Shown here in pieces: positions 1 through 8,599 of a stretch of DNA of 64,000 nt. A program made the translations under genes and the position numbers. The stretch lies in assembly GCF_018863235.1 (NCBI RefSeq), contig NZ_JAHKRS010000011.1, positions 62,001 to 126,000 of the forward strand. Reading direction: 5' to 3'. The notes beneath the pieces are model-generated. The model did no database searches, had not been told where the DNA came from, and worked only from the letters and a program-made list of their open reading frames with translations. Within the stretch, counting starts at the first letter, position 1, and every line of letters starts with the position of its first letter. This stretch comes from Pseudomaricurvus albidus (GTDB taxonomy: Bacteria; Pseudomonadota; Gammaproteobacteria; Pseudomonadales; Cellvibrionaceae).

Positions 1-2
1 GG

Positions 3-776
3 TTAGAAATCTTAACCGATAACTATCTGGTTCCCGGCGGCAAGCCTATCTACTATCTTGACAGAATCCGTGAACAATACCCTATGGTGATGCATGGGGT
101 CGCCATGAATATTGGTTCCAGTGACCCATTGGATCTGGAATATATTCATGAGGTCAAAGCTCTGGCAGACAGAGTCCAACCTCTGCTGGTATCCGACCAC
201 CTCTGCTGGACGGGCGTCAAAGGTGCTCGTATGCACGATTTATTGCCTCTCCCCTATACTGAAGAAGCCATTATTCACGTAGCGGATCGTATCCAGAACA
301 TTCAAGACATTCTGCAGCGACGTTTAGTAATCGAAAATGTATCGACCTATCTACAGGCGGCTACCCCCATGCAGGAATGGGAGTTTGTAACTGCCATTGT
401 CGAACAAGCAGACTGTGAATTGCTCCTAGACGTGAATAATATTTACGTCTCTGCACGCAATTCGAATTTTGATCCTCGAACCTATATCGATACCATTCCC
501 ATGCACAGAGTCCGTCAAATCCATTTGGCCGGGCACTCCGATTATATGGATCATTGCATAGATACTCATGATCAACCGGTATGTGATGACGTATGGGAAT
601 TGTATCGATACACGATTGAGCGTGCGGGAGATATTCCCACCATGATTGAACGTGATGACAATATACCACCATTGAATGAGCTGATCAGCGAGCTGGACAT
701 CGCCCGAAATATCTCTTCTCAGGCTCTTTTGCTTCATAGTAACAATCTTGGAGACAGGTGTTATGAAGCTTCGTGA
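3..776 (+). CDS. bufB: MNIO-family protein BufB (DUF692), 5' truncated
   Basis: This is a DUF692/MNIO multinuclear iron oxygenase-like enzyme. The family modifies cysteines in small secreted bufferin peptides. The reading frame is open from the first bases, so the true start lies upstream; about 257 codons are present and probably only some 25-40 N-terminal residues are missing. Family landmarks are visible: the MHGVAMNIG segment, SDHLCW, the acidic IENV and LLLDVNN motifs, QIHLAGH, HDQPV and IERDDNIP, which supply the His/Asp/Glu metal ligands of the TIM barrel. It overlaps the start of the next gene, a DUF2063 partner, and a DoxX gene follows. This is the standard bufB-bufC-doxX order. The bufferin peptide gene itself should lie just left of the window. 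Identification is firm; the substrate is unseen. Confidence 0.92.
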   Translation, partial: LEILTDNYLVPGGKPIYYLDRIREQYPMVMHGVAMNIGSSDPLDLEYIHEVKALADRVQPLLVSDHLCWTGVKGARMHDLLPLPYTEEAIIHVADRIQNIQDILQRRLVIENVSTYLQAATPMQEWEFVTAIVEQADCELLLDVNNIYVSARNSNFDPRTYIDTIPMHRVRQIHLAGHSDYMDHCIDTHDQPVCDDVWELYRYTIERAGDIPTMIERDDNIPPLNELISELDIARNISSQALLLHSNNLGDRCYEAS

Positions 777-1578
777 ATGGCAAGCCGAATTCCAGAATTT
801 GGTGTTGGGACCCGCTGTATCTCAGGATCAACCACCTGAAGACATCCCCAATCACCTGGATTTCATTCAACAGGATGCCATCAGATCCCAACGTCTTGAA
901 ATCTATCAAAATGCTTATCAACAGAGGCTGAGCGAAGCCTTGCGCAGTAACTTTACTTGTGTGCATGAGTTACTGGGCGATGAAGAGTTTTATCAAGCCG
1001 CAAAAAAATTAATATTGTATTTTCCTCCGCAAACAGCATCAATCCGATGGTATGGTGCACACTTCCCCGATTATTTGAAAAATCATGAGCCGTATAAATC
1101 CTGCCCTGCCATTGCCGAACTGGCCCAGTTTGAGTGGGCAATGCGACATGCAATCGATGCTAAAGACGCCGAGAGGATTACGGTAGAACAGCTAGAGAAA
1201 GTTCTTCCGGAACAGTGGGCCAATTTGTGTTTCAAGTTACATCCCTCCGTAACGATATTAAGTCTGAAGTGGAATGCGGTTCAGGTCTGGCAGGCGCTTG
1301 ATAGTGGTTTACCTCCACCGCAGCCGATGGAAGCTCCCGCTGCATGGCTTATCTACCGCAAACAAAATTTAATGAACGCCTGGCAAAGTGCTGAACCGCT
1401 GGAAATACAGGCTTTAGAATTCATCACCACTGGGAATAGCTTTGGAGATCTCTGTGCATATCTCCTGGATCAATACAAAGATTCGCAACAGGCTATCACT
1501 CAGGCGGCTGTTTGGCTTAAAACCTGGACAGAGCAGGGATTGCTGCTGAAATCGGACTCGTTACAAGAAGGTGGGTGA
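763..1578 (+). CDS. bufC: BufC-type DUF2063 partner protein
   Basis: This DUF2063 protein (HvfC/BufC N-terminal domain family) is the recognition partner that presents the bufferin precursor to the MNIO enzyme. The N-terminal half has the usual pattern of the family, with LEIYQNAYQQRLSEAL at about residues 44-59 and an AELAQFEWA helix further on. I chose the ATG at 763 because a GGAGACAGG ribosome-binding site precedes it; a TTG at 748 is also in frame. The start overlaps the end of bufB, which suggests translational coupling. The doxX gene follows three bases after the stop. Length (271 aa) is normal. A second, divergent copy of this gene lies at 50980-51723. Confidence 0.9.
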   Translation: MKLREWQAEFQNLVLGPAVSQDQPPEDIPNHLDFIQQDAIRSQRLEIYQNAYQQRLSEALRSNFTCVHELLGDEEFYQAAKKLILYFPPQTASIRWYGAHFPDYLKNHEPYKSCPAIAELAQFEWAMRHAIDAKDAERITVEQLEKVLPEQWANLCFKLHPSVTILSLKWNAVQVWQALDSGLPPPQPMEAPAAWLIYRKQNLMNAWQSAEPLEIQALEFITTGNSFGDLCAYLLDQYKDSQQAITQAAVWLKTWTEQGLLLKSDSLQEGG

Positions 1579-1581
1579 AAA

Positions 1582-2052
1582 ATGATGACGTTAACAAACA
1601 AAGTTGTCTCGCTGTGGTCGCCGGTAGACAAAATACTTTCATCTCTGATTCCATTGACGGATTTGACGGCCCGACTCTATATTGCCAAGGTCTTCTTTAT
1701 GTCAGGCTGGTCAAAAATCACTGACTGGGAAACCACATTGTGGTTGTTTGAGGAAGAGTACAAGGTTCCGCAACTGCCGCCGGAGCTGGCTGCTTATATG
1801 GCCACCGCCGGTGAGCTGCTACTTCCGGTACTGTTGGTGATTGGTTTTCTAACCCGATTTGCGACGACAGGTTTGTTTATTCTGAATATCGTTGCGGTTA
1901 TCTCCTATTACACGACGTTACAGAGCTCTCCTGCGGCACTCCAAGATCACTTGCAGTGGGGAATTATTTTGGCGATGTTGGCGACTGCACATGTCAAATA
2001 CTTTACGATAGATAATTTTGTTGAGCGTAAATTAATGTCGAATGGAAACTAA
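1582..2052 (+). CDS. DoxX-family membrane protein of bufferin operon
   Basis: A 156-residue inner-membrane protein of the DoxX family with about four membrane segments. The recognisable stretch is ARLYIAKVFFMSGWSKITDW followed by an acidic FEEEYKVP motif and further hydrophobic helices. It begins three bases after bufC and closes the operon. DoxX proteins of this subgroup regularly accompany MNIO/DUF2063 genes; their biochemical role there is not settled (redox or membrane anchoring have been suggested). A close paralogue, sharing LYIAKVFF-like and FEEEY-VP motifs, sits at 50486-50962 in the second bufferin operon. Confidence 0.88.
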   Translation: MMTLTNKVVSLWSPVDKILSSLIPLTDLTARLYIAKVFFMSGWSKITDWETTLWLFEEEYKVPQLPPELAAYMATAGELLLPVLLVIGFLTRFATTGLFILNIVAVISYYTTLQSSPAALQDHLQWGIILAMLATAHVKYFTIDNFVERKLMSNGN

Positions 2053-2304
2053 AGTATTGCACGGGTTCTTTAGGTGTATCTGTTCAGACCCAATTTTGAA
2101 CTTCGGATTTATCAAATGTGCCTAAACGGCACTTTACTCCTGCGGGAGTTTAATCAACGTTCCCTGATATCGGCTGTTATGGGTCATAGCCAGCCGTATC
2201 TTCACCTCACCGTGACTACCGACCTCTGGTATGAACGGTCAGATTTAGACAATTCCTAACTTTCTATCATGCAGACTAGGCGAAAAGTTTTATTCTTTAA
2301 GGGT

Positions 2305-3255
2305 TCATGTAGATATAGTAGACAGGTCTATAGGTCTTTGGTTAAACCGGACTTTAGGCTCGTTGTGCGTTAACAGCCATTTACGAAAATTACTGATCGC
2401 ATATTCGTTACGGCGATCTTCGTTATAAACCAGATAGTAGGCTCCATCTATTTGGTGCTCCAACTCACAGACTAATTTCAGGGTCCCGGCTTGAATATCT
2501 TTTTCGACCAAATATCTTGGCAGTACCGAAACACCTAAGCCATGTTTTACCGCTTCTAGCAGCAAGGAGAAGTGTTCAAATTGTCCGCCTTGAATCTGGG
2601 AAATTTCTTTTTCCGTTTTACCTGCCGCTTTTAACCAGGATTCCGTAGAGGAAATTGGGTGATTGTGATGCAGGAATGGAAGCCCCAAAATTCCTTCGAG
2701 GGTAGTCGCGATCGGTTTACGCCCCATGAGCTCCTTGGAGGCTACGGCAACCAGGTTGTCATGTCTTAGAAAATCAGCAACACAGCCGCGCCAGTTACCA
2801 TGTCCAAACAGAATGGCAACATCGCACTTCCTTACATTGCGCTCAACGGACAAAAAGTCGGTGTGTAAGTGCACTTTAATGTCCGGAAAGCTGGTGTTGA
2901 ATTCCGACAGGCGCGGAACCAGCCAATGCATTGCCATCGTGGGTTCAGTAACCACCTTCAGGTCAAAACTGCCCTGAACAAATTCGGCAATAGAGACCCG
3001 ATCAGTAATGTCGCCCAGTCGGGTTAGCAAAGCCTTCACTTCGTGGGCATATTGCTCCCCAACCGGTGTCAGACTCAGTTGGCCATCATGCCGATAAAAA
3101 AGGTTCCGCCCTAACTGCTGCTCCAGGCTTTTGATCTGCTTGCTGACGGCACTTTGGGTCATATGCATCGCATTTGCGGCATAGGTCATACTCAAATGTT
3201 GAGCAACGGCATCAAAGCACTGCAAGGTAGTAATTTTTGGTAGGTTCCGACGCAT
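2305..3255 (-). CDS. LysR-family regulator (GcvA-like)
   Basis: A LysR-type transcription factor of about 316 aa. The N-terminal winged helix-turn-helix is clear (FDAVAQHLSMTYAANAMHMT followed by QSAVSKQIKSLEQQLG), and the rest is the two-lobed effector-binding domain with the VTEPTMAMHWLVPRL strand typical of GcvA-like members. The ATG at 3255 is chosen; a TTG at 3285 would add ten residues that do not resemble the family. It is divergent from the TonB receptor at 3554, with about 300 bp between them, so it is the natural candidate regulator of the uptake and catabolic genes that follow. The effector is not known. Confidence 0.9.
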   Translation of the reverse strand: MRRNLPKITTLQCFDAVAQHLSMTYAANAMHMTQSAVSKQIKSLEQQLGRNLFYRHDGQLSLTPVGEQYAHEVKALLTRLGDITDRVSIAEFVQGSFDLKVVTEPTMAMHWLVPRLSEFNTSFPDIKVHLHTDFLSVERNVRKCDVAILFGHGNWRGCVADFLRHDNLVAVASKELMGRKPIATTLEGILGLPFLHHNHPISSTESWLKAAGKTEKEISQIQGGQFEHFSLLLEAVKHGLGVSVLPRYLVEKDIQAGTLKLVCELEHQIDGAYYLVYNEDRRNEYAISNFRKWLLTHNEPKVRFNQRPIDLSTIST

Positions 3256-3553
3256 ATTCTCAAGCCTGTGGTGTCTTTCTGCCAATCATCATGTCTATTT
3301 TCAAAAAAGATAAATGCATATAAAGATCTATTTTTGCCCAATATGAGCATATCTCCTTCGAAATAAAGGTCTTTTTCAATTTTTATGCGCTGCTGTGGTG
3401 CGCGAGACGTATTTTCATGCACCATGCTGGCCGCCATTCCATTATGGAATACCGCAGTGCTTTTTGTGAAGTATTTATGTCCGGCCGTTGGGGATAGGAT
3501 TTATCGAAAACAAGGCAGGCTTTTAGGCAACGACACAGAAAGGTAGAGCTCAC

Positions 3554-5920
3554 ATGTTCAAACGCACACAACTACATACAGCAATATGTTCGGCAATACT
3601 CGCGATTCCTACTCTGGCTGTAGCTGAATCCAAATCGCAGTTTCAGCTGGAAGAAATCACAGTAACGGCCACACGTCGAGCGACTAATGTTCAAGACGTT
3701 CCTTATAACATTTCTGCCTTTGATGGATCCAAGCTTTCAGCGGAAGGCATCAATGATTTCTCTAAAATCGCCCGCAGTATACCCGGTCTGACCCTGTCCG
3801 ACAGCGGTCGCAGTAAGAACGGTATCAATAATGGCATCGTAATGAGAGGTCTGAACGTTTCGGGCGCAGGCAATGAAGATTTTCCAAGCCTGACAGATCC
3901 GGTGGTATCGGTCTACATGAACGAGACCCCAATTTTTGCAAACCTGGAATTACGTGACATGGACCGTGTAGAGGTACTGCGAGGCCCGCAAGCCACGCTT
4001 TACGGTTCTGGCTCACTGGCGGGCACGATGAAATACATTCCTGCAGCGCCTAATACCGATGAGCTGTCCGGTTCTGTAAAAGCAAAAGCATCCGTGACCG
4101 ACGAATCTGATGATTACAATACCGATATCGAAGGCACAATCAACATTCCATTGTCAGAAAACCTGGCGTTTCGCGGTACTGTCGCCAACCTTGAAAACGC
4201 CGGTTATATCGACTCAAACTACATCGAAGAACTGGACAGTAATGGCCAGCCAACGGGTAACAGACTCTCCAAAAAAGACATCAATGATGAGTCCGTGAAG
4301 ATGGCGCGGGGAACATTGTTATACACCCCTACCGATGCCACGGAAATATCATTTATGTACAACTACCAAAAAGATGAAATTGGTGGTTCTTCTGCAACCG
4401 CGACCGGCCTGGATGGCTATGAGTCCGGGACAAAAGTTCTCGAAGAATTTGAGCGGGAGGTATCCCTGGGATCTTTGATCATCAAGCACGATTTCGGTTT
4501 CGCTGAGCTCACATCGGCCACTTCCGTTACCAAAAATGAAGCGGACAGCATACACGACCAGAGTTATAACTACGGCTATTCCGGGTTTTGGGCTTATTAC
4601 GCCGGTGTGCCTCGCGAAGTTGTGACGGGTAAAAAGCATTATGAAAGTGAATCAACAACCCAGGAATTTCGGCTCACTTCAAACAGTGACGGCAAGCTGG
4701 ATTGGTTGATTGGTGCCTACTATAACGACGTGGAGCACGATGCTCAAAGTTACGATTACATCGCTGGTGTAGATGATCTCTACGGCATCGTAAATCCACA
4801 AGCTCCTGATCTGGGATACAGTAATTTTCTCGATACAGAATTTGAAGATCGGGCAGTATTTGGTGAGTTGACTTATCATATGACGGATCTTTGGCAAGTG
4901 ACTGTTGGTGCTCGCTATTTCGATCAGAAGTTCTCTGCTGCGCAATCTATTACCCTGCCACCATGTGGCACATTCTGTGGTGAGGGTCCGGAGGGCCTGA
5001 GTGAAGCTTCTGGAAAAGAAACCTTCAGTGATACCCTTTACAAGTTCAATACCTCCTATGATTTCAGCGATAGTGGAAAAGTCTACTTTACGGTTGCCGA
5101 AGGTTTCCGCCACGGTGGTGCCAACGGGGTTCCGGTCGACAATCTGGCTACACCGACTGTTGAAGGTGGTGTGTTTGCCGAGCACCCGGACTACCTGTTC
5201 TTCGATCCAGATAAATCTCTCAACTATGAAATCGGTGTGAAAGGTTATCTGGGCGATGCTGCCAGATATTCGGTTGCTTTCTTTTATGTAGACTGGAGTG
5301 ATCCAATTCTGATCGTACAGACCCCGAATGGTGGTTTCCCGGTAATGTACAACGGTGATGAAGCCGAAAGTAAGGGGGTCGAGCTGGAATTGAATGTGCG
5401 TCTTTCCGAATCAGTGGAGCTTAACCTGGGGTATACCTATACAGCAGCCGAGCTGACCAAAGATTTTTATATTCCGAATGTCAGTGGTGGTGTTGAATCA
5501 GCCACTTTGGGCGGCCAGAAAGGTGATGAGCTGCCAGGAATTCCAACCCATACCGCTACGGCATCAGTATCCTATACCAAACCTCTCGACTTCGGCGCAG
5601 ATCTCACGGCCCATCTGGGCATGTCTTACAAGGGGGATTTTGTTACGGGCTTTGAAGAGCCTTCGTCACTGGCACCAGACAGCTATGATGAAATTGACAG
5701 CTCAACTCTTATGGACGCCTATGTAGCTTTGAATTTCTCTAACTGGAGTGTGTCCTTATACGCAGACAATCTGACCAATGAAGATGACATCACCACCAGT
5801 GATGGTAATGGAAAGTATTTGGGCAGTAAGCCGGGTCTGCAGTATGCCACCAATCTGGGTGACCAGGAGTATCGAGTGCGTCCACGTACGATCGGTGTCA
5901 GTGCCAGTTACAGCTTTTAA
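3554..5920 (+). CDS. TonB-dependent outer membrane receptor
   Basis: A 788-residue TonB-dependent receptor. It has a signal peptide (cleavage near AVAES, about residue 25), a TonB box-like EEITVTATRR segment, a plug domain with IPGLTLSDSG, NNGIVMRGLNVSG and VEVLRGPQATLYG motifs, and a long 22-strand barrel ending in the aromatic C-terminus SYSF. The receptor imports a substrate into the periplasm using TonB/ExbBD energy; these partners are not encoded here. It is followed directly by a TPR-sulfotransferase gene and then by intracellular catabolic genes, and is divergent from a LysR regulator. The ligand is therefore probably the compound, or a precursor, degraded by the cluster. No siderophore-specific feature is visible. 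Confidence 0.95.
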   Translation: MFKRTQLHTAICSAILAIPTLAVAESKSQFQLEEITVTATRRATNVQDVPYNISAFDGSKLSAEGINDFSKIARSIPGLTLSDSGRSKNGINNGIVMRGLNVSGAGNEDFPSLTDPVVSVYMNETPIFANLELRDMDRVEVLRGPQATLYGSGSLAGTMKYIPAAPNTDELSGSVKAKASVTDESDDYNTDIEGTINIPLSENLAFRGTVANLENAGYIDSNYIEELDSNGQPTGNRLSKKDINDESVKMARGTLLYTPTDATEISFMYNYQKDEIGGSSATATGLDGYESGTKVLEEFEREVSLGSLIIKHDFGFAELTSATSVTKNEADSIHDQSYNYGYSGFWAYYAGVPREVVTGKKHYESESTTQEFRLTSNSDGKLDWLIGAYYNDVEHDAQSYDYIAGVDDLYGIVNPQAPDLGYSNFLDTEFEDRAVFGELTYHMTDLWQVTVGARYFDQKFSAAQSITLPPCGTFCGEGPEGLSEASGKETFSDTLYKFNTSYDFSDSGKVYFTVAEGFRHGGANGVPVDNLATPTVEGGVFAEHPDYLFFDPDKSLNYEIGVKGYLGDAARYSVAFFYVDWSDPILIVQTPNGGFPVMYNGDEAESKGVELELNVRLSESVELNLGYTYTAAELTKDFYIPNVSGGVESATLGGQKGDELPGIPTHTATASVSYTKPLDFGADLTAHLGMSYKGDFVTGFEEPSSLAPDSYDEIDSSTLMDAYVALNFSNWSVSLYADNLTNEDDITTSDGNGKYLGSKPGLQYATNLGDQEYRVRPRTIGVSASYSF

Positions 5921-5941
5921 TTTCAAAAGTCTGTACCCCTT

Positions 5942-5962
5942 GAGGGAGATTTAATCTCCCTC
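5942..5962 (+). terminator. Stem-loop between TonB receptor and sulfotransferase genes
   Basis: A perfect 9-bp stem (GAGGGAGAT / ATCTCCCTC) with a 3-base loop lies 21 bases after the receptor stop. It has no long U-run behind it, so it may be a weak terminator or an mRNA-stabilising or processing hairpin that lowers expression of downstream genes relative to the receptor. Confidence 0.5.
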
Positions 5963-6021
5963 TGTATTCTGTGTATCATTCCTTATCCAGCCAGTATGGG
6001 CAAAAGGCAGAGTCTATATCT

Positions 6022-7686
6022 ATGTTAAGCTCAATCGACTCTTATCAAACATTGCAGCCTGGCGAGCCTGTTATGAATTCATACTCTCCCCCCAAAACGG
6101 ACAAAGCGCTGTCTGAATTACTCGAAAACGCTCGAAACTTTCTCAATTCTGGGCGTCTGGATGAAGCAGCAACCGCCTGTGTACATTTGGCGAAACATTA
6201 TCCTGAGTTAAGTGAAGGATGGATTCTTTTATCTAAGGTAAGTCTGGCGCTCAAAAAGTTGCCCATGGCTGTTAATGCTGCATTACGTGCCATAGACAGT
6301 GACAGGTCTGATCCTGAGTGTTTTATGCAGCTCTCCCGTTGCTATCTGGTGAGTCAGGAGTGGGGGCAAGCCCGTAAAGCTTTGGGTTATGCACAACAAC
6401 AGGCAACAGAAGATGCGGATCAACTCAGTCAGTTAGGAACCTTATTGTTCGAAGCAAATCTCCTGGACGAGGCGCTGGAGTGTTACAACCATGCGATCGA
6501 TGTTGATCCACAACATATCGCCAGTTTATATAACAGAGCGGCCGTTCGGCGTTTCACTGGAGACAATACCGGTGCGGAAGATGATTATCGGCACCTGCTT
6601 AAACAGCAGCCTTCGGATTTTGAAGCTTGCCATAATGTGATGCAGCTTCGTTCTTATTCCCCTACTGAGCCAATGCTTGAGCTCATTGAAAACTGCATTC
6701 AAAGAAACCCGGAAGACTGGAGAGCGCAAGTTCAGCTGGGTTATGCAAAAGGGAAATACTACGAAGACAGCAAAAATTACGACCAGGCTTTCGATGCCTA
6801 TATCCAGGCTGCGACGCTAAAACGTCAAAACAGCCATTATGATCTGGAAAAAGACATTGAGCTGATGCGTGAGTTGCCGTCGATGTTTGAAGGTTTTCCT
6901 GGCTTGAAGTACGAGAGCGGATCTTCTTCACCTACTCCTGTTTTTGTGACTGGTTTACCACGAACAGGAACAACTTTGGTAGAACGCATTATCAGTAGTC
7001 ATTCAGATGTGGTCAGTGGTGGTGAGCTTAACAGCTTTCCTCTGGCGATGCTGGAAGCATCTGGACTTGATTGTTTTTCTGATCCCTTTGGAATCTCTAT
7101 TAAAAACTGTCGAAGTATCAAGCCTGAACAGCTCAAATTGATTCGTGACAGATACCTGAAGTTGAGTCTGGATCGTCTGGGGCAGAATGCAAATACATCC
7201 CGTTTTTTGGATAAATTACCTTATAACGCTCTGTTCATGGGCTTTATTCTTTCAGCATTTCCCGATGCCAGAATTATCCATCTGAACCGGAACTCCATGG
7301 ATGCAGCCTGGAGTAATTTCAAGATGCTTTTCAACCATGGCTACGGATATTCCTACGACTTGAATGAACTTGGGCAATACATGATTGCTCATCAAAAGAT
7401 GATGGATGCCTGGGTTGAATGTTTCCCCGGCAAGATTCATCAAGTCAAATATGAAGAATTAGTTGAAGATCCAAAAACTGAAATATCCAATATGTTGGAT
7501 TTTTGTGAACTGCCTGTGGAATCAGCCTGTTTTGATTTCCATAAAAATACCGCTGCCAGTCTTACTGCCAGCGCCAGTCAGGTCAGACAGCCTATGTACC
7601 GAAATTCCATAGATCACTGGAAGAATTTCGAAAATCAAATTTCACCTCTCAAAGAGATGTTTGTAAAAGCAGGCATAAACATCTGA
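6022..7686 (+). CDS. TPR-repeat sulfotransferase-family protein
   Basis: A two-part protein. The N-terminal half (about residues 30-250) is a set of TPR helices, with repeated A--Y--A/LGYA-type units. The C-terminal half is a sulfotransferase (Sulfotransfer_3-like) domain that opens with VFVTGLPRTGTTLVERI, the 5'-phosphosulfate loop that binds PAPS. It could transfer sulfate to a small molecule or peptide. The start is uncertain: an ATG at 6022 is used here, but a GTG at 5971 and an ATG at 6073 are in frame and none has a strong ribosome-binding site. It sits between a TonB receptor and catabolic genes, probably in one transcription unit. TPR-sulfotransferase genes are known near TonB receptors in marine and sphingomonad-like bacteria, but their job is not established. 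Confidence 0.85.
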   Translation: MLSSIDSYQTLQPGEPVMNSYSPPKTDKALSELLENARNFLNSGRLDEAATACVHLAKHYPELSEGWILLSKVSLALKKLPMAVNAALRAIDSDRSDPECFMQLSRCYLVSQEWGQARKALGYAQQQATEDADQLSQLGTLLFEANLLDEALECYNHAIDVDPQHIASLYNRAAVRRFTGDNTGAEDDYRHLLKQQPSDFEACHNVMQLRSYSPTEPMLELIENCIQRNPEDWRAQVQLGYAKGKYYEDSKNYDQAFDAYIQAATLKRQNSHYDLEKDIELMRELPSMFEGFPGLKYESGSSSPTPVFVTGLPRTGTTLVERIISSHSDVVSGGELNSFPLAMLEASGLDCFSDPFGISIKNCRSIKPEQLKLIRDRYLKLSLDRLGQNANTSRFLDKLPYNALFMGFILSAFPDARIIHLNRNSMDAAWSNFKMLFNHGYGYSYDLNELGQYMIAHQKMMDAWVECFPGKIHQVKYEELVEDPKTEISNMLDFCELPVESACFDFHKNTAASLTASASQVRQPMYRNSIDHWKNFENQISPLKEMFVKAGINI

Positions 7687-7714
7687 CGTAGATCGTCAAT
7701 ACACTAGGATTATT

Positions 7715-8596
7715 ATGAAACAATTGAAAATATTCCAGTCCATGTGGGGTATGGAATTCGACCGCCCGGATGGATTTCAATGGACTCTTGAGCAAAAACT
7801 GAAAAAAATTGCAGAAGCCGGATTTTCTGGTGTCAGTTTTGATGTGCCCCATCATAATCAGGCCTTTGTGCAAGCAGCACAGCCATTCCTGAAAGAATAT
7901 GGGTTGAAATCGGCTTTTAATGCATTCGTAGACAGTTCCGAGAGTTATCAGGCAATTATCAATTGGGCCAGTGAGCTGGAATGCCCACCGGAGTTTATTG
8001 GTTTGATTGGGCAGATCCAGCCATGGGATGTTCAAAAGGTCGCTGCGCAAACACAGGAGTGGCTTAACATCGGAAAAGCCGCGGAGATTGCAACATACGT
8101 CGAGGTTCACCGTAATTGCATGACAAATGATTTTCACTTTACGCTGCAACTGATGGAGGAAGTACAGGAGCTATCCATGGTTGCTGATCTTTCTCATGCA
8201 CTCGTGAATCAAGAGTGGTATCTGCCTATTTCTGAAGAAGCGAGTGCGCTGGTTTCCCGTTTTTTGCAACGAACTCAGGCTTTTCATGGTCGCGTTGGAA
8301 CCCGTGAGCAAGCTCAGGTGCCATTGGGATTTCCTCAAAATCAGCCCTGGTTTGAGTTGTTCCAGAGCTGGTGGCTGGAAGGTTTCAGGAGCTGGCAATC
8401 ACGTCACCAATCCGATGCTAATGCCGAGTGTGTATTTGTGTGCGAATTGGGGCCGCCGCCTTATGCCATTACAGGTGCTGACGGCCATGAACTCAGCGAT
8501 CGCTGGCAGGAAGCCCTGATCCTTAAGGGTGTTGCAGAAAGACTTTGGAAACGGGCATCGGAAGTAAATATTGCTGCAGAGCTACAGGAGTCCTGA
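7715..8596 (+). CDS. Sugar isomerase/epimerase-like TIM-barrel protein
   Basis: A 293-residue protein of the xylose isomerase-like/AP endonuclease-2 TIM-barrel superfamily. The opening (KLKKIAEAGFSGVSFDVP) is the usual first beta-alpha unit. Candidate metal ligands are the Glu in ATYVEVHR, the Asp in MVADLSHAL, the His in RTQAFHGRVG and the Glu in FVCELGPPPYA, which matches the family's E-D-H-E pattern. Such enzymes isomerise, epimerise or dehydrate small hydroxy-carbonyl compounds. The gene starts 28 bases after the sulfotransferase and ends three bases before the decarboxylase, so it is part of the same operon. The exact substrate cannot be read from sequence. Confidence 0.82.
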   Translation: MKQLKIFQSMWGMEFDRPDGFQWTLEQKLKKIAEAGFSGVSFDVPHHNQAFVQAAQPFLKEYGLKSAFNAFVDSSESYQAIINWASELECPPEFIGLIGQIQPWDVQKVAAQTQEWLNIGKAAEIATYVEVHRNCMTNDFHFTLQLMEEVQELSMVADLSHALVNQEWYLPISEEASALVSRFLQRTQAFHGRVGTREQAQVPLGFPQNQPWFELFQSWWLEGFRSWQSRHQSDANAECVFVCELGPPPYAITGADGHELSDRWQEALILKGVAERLWKRASEVNIAAELQES

Positions 8597-8599
8597 TAC

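Noticed and set aside
2074-2259. A 61-codon reading frame after doxX
   Set aside because: No ribosome-binding site, no family resemblance, and it covers a hairpin-containing intergenic region.
4679-5185. A 168-codon antisense frame inside the first TonB receptor gene
   Set aside because: It mirrors a well-supported receptor gene, with no start signal of its own.
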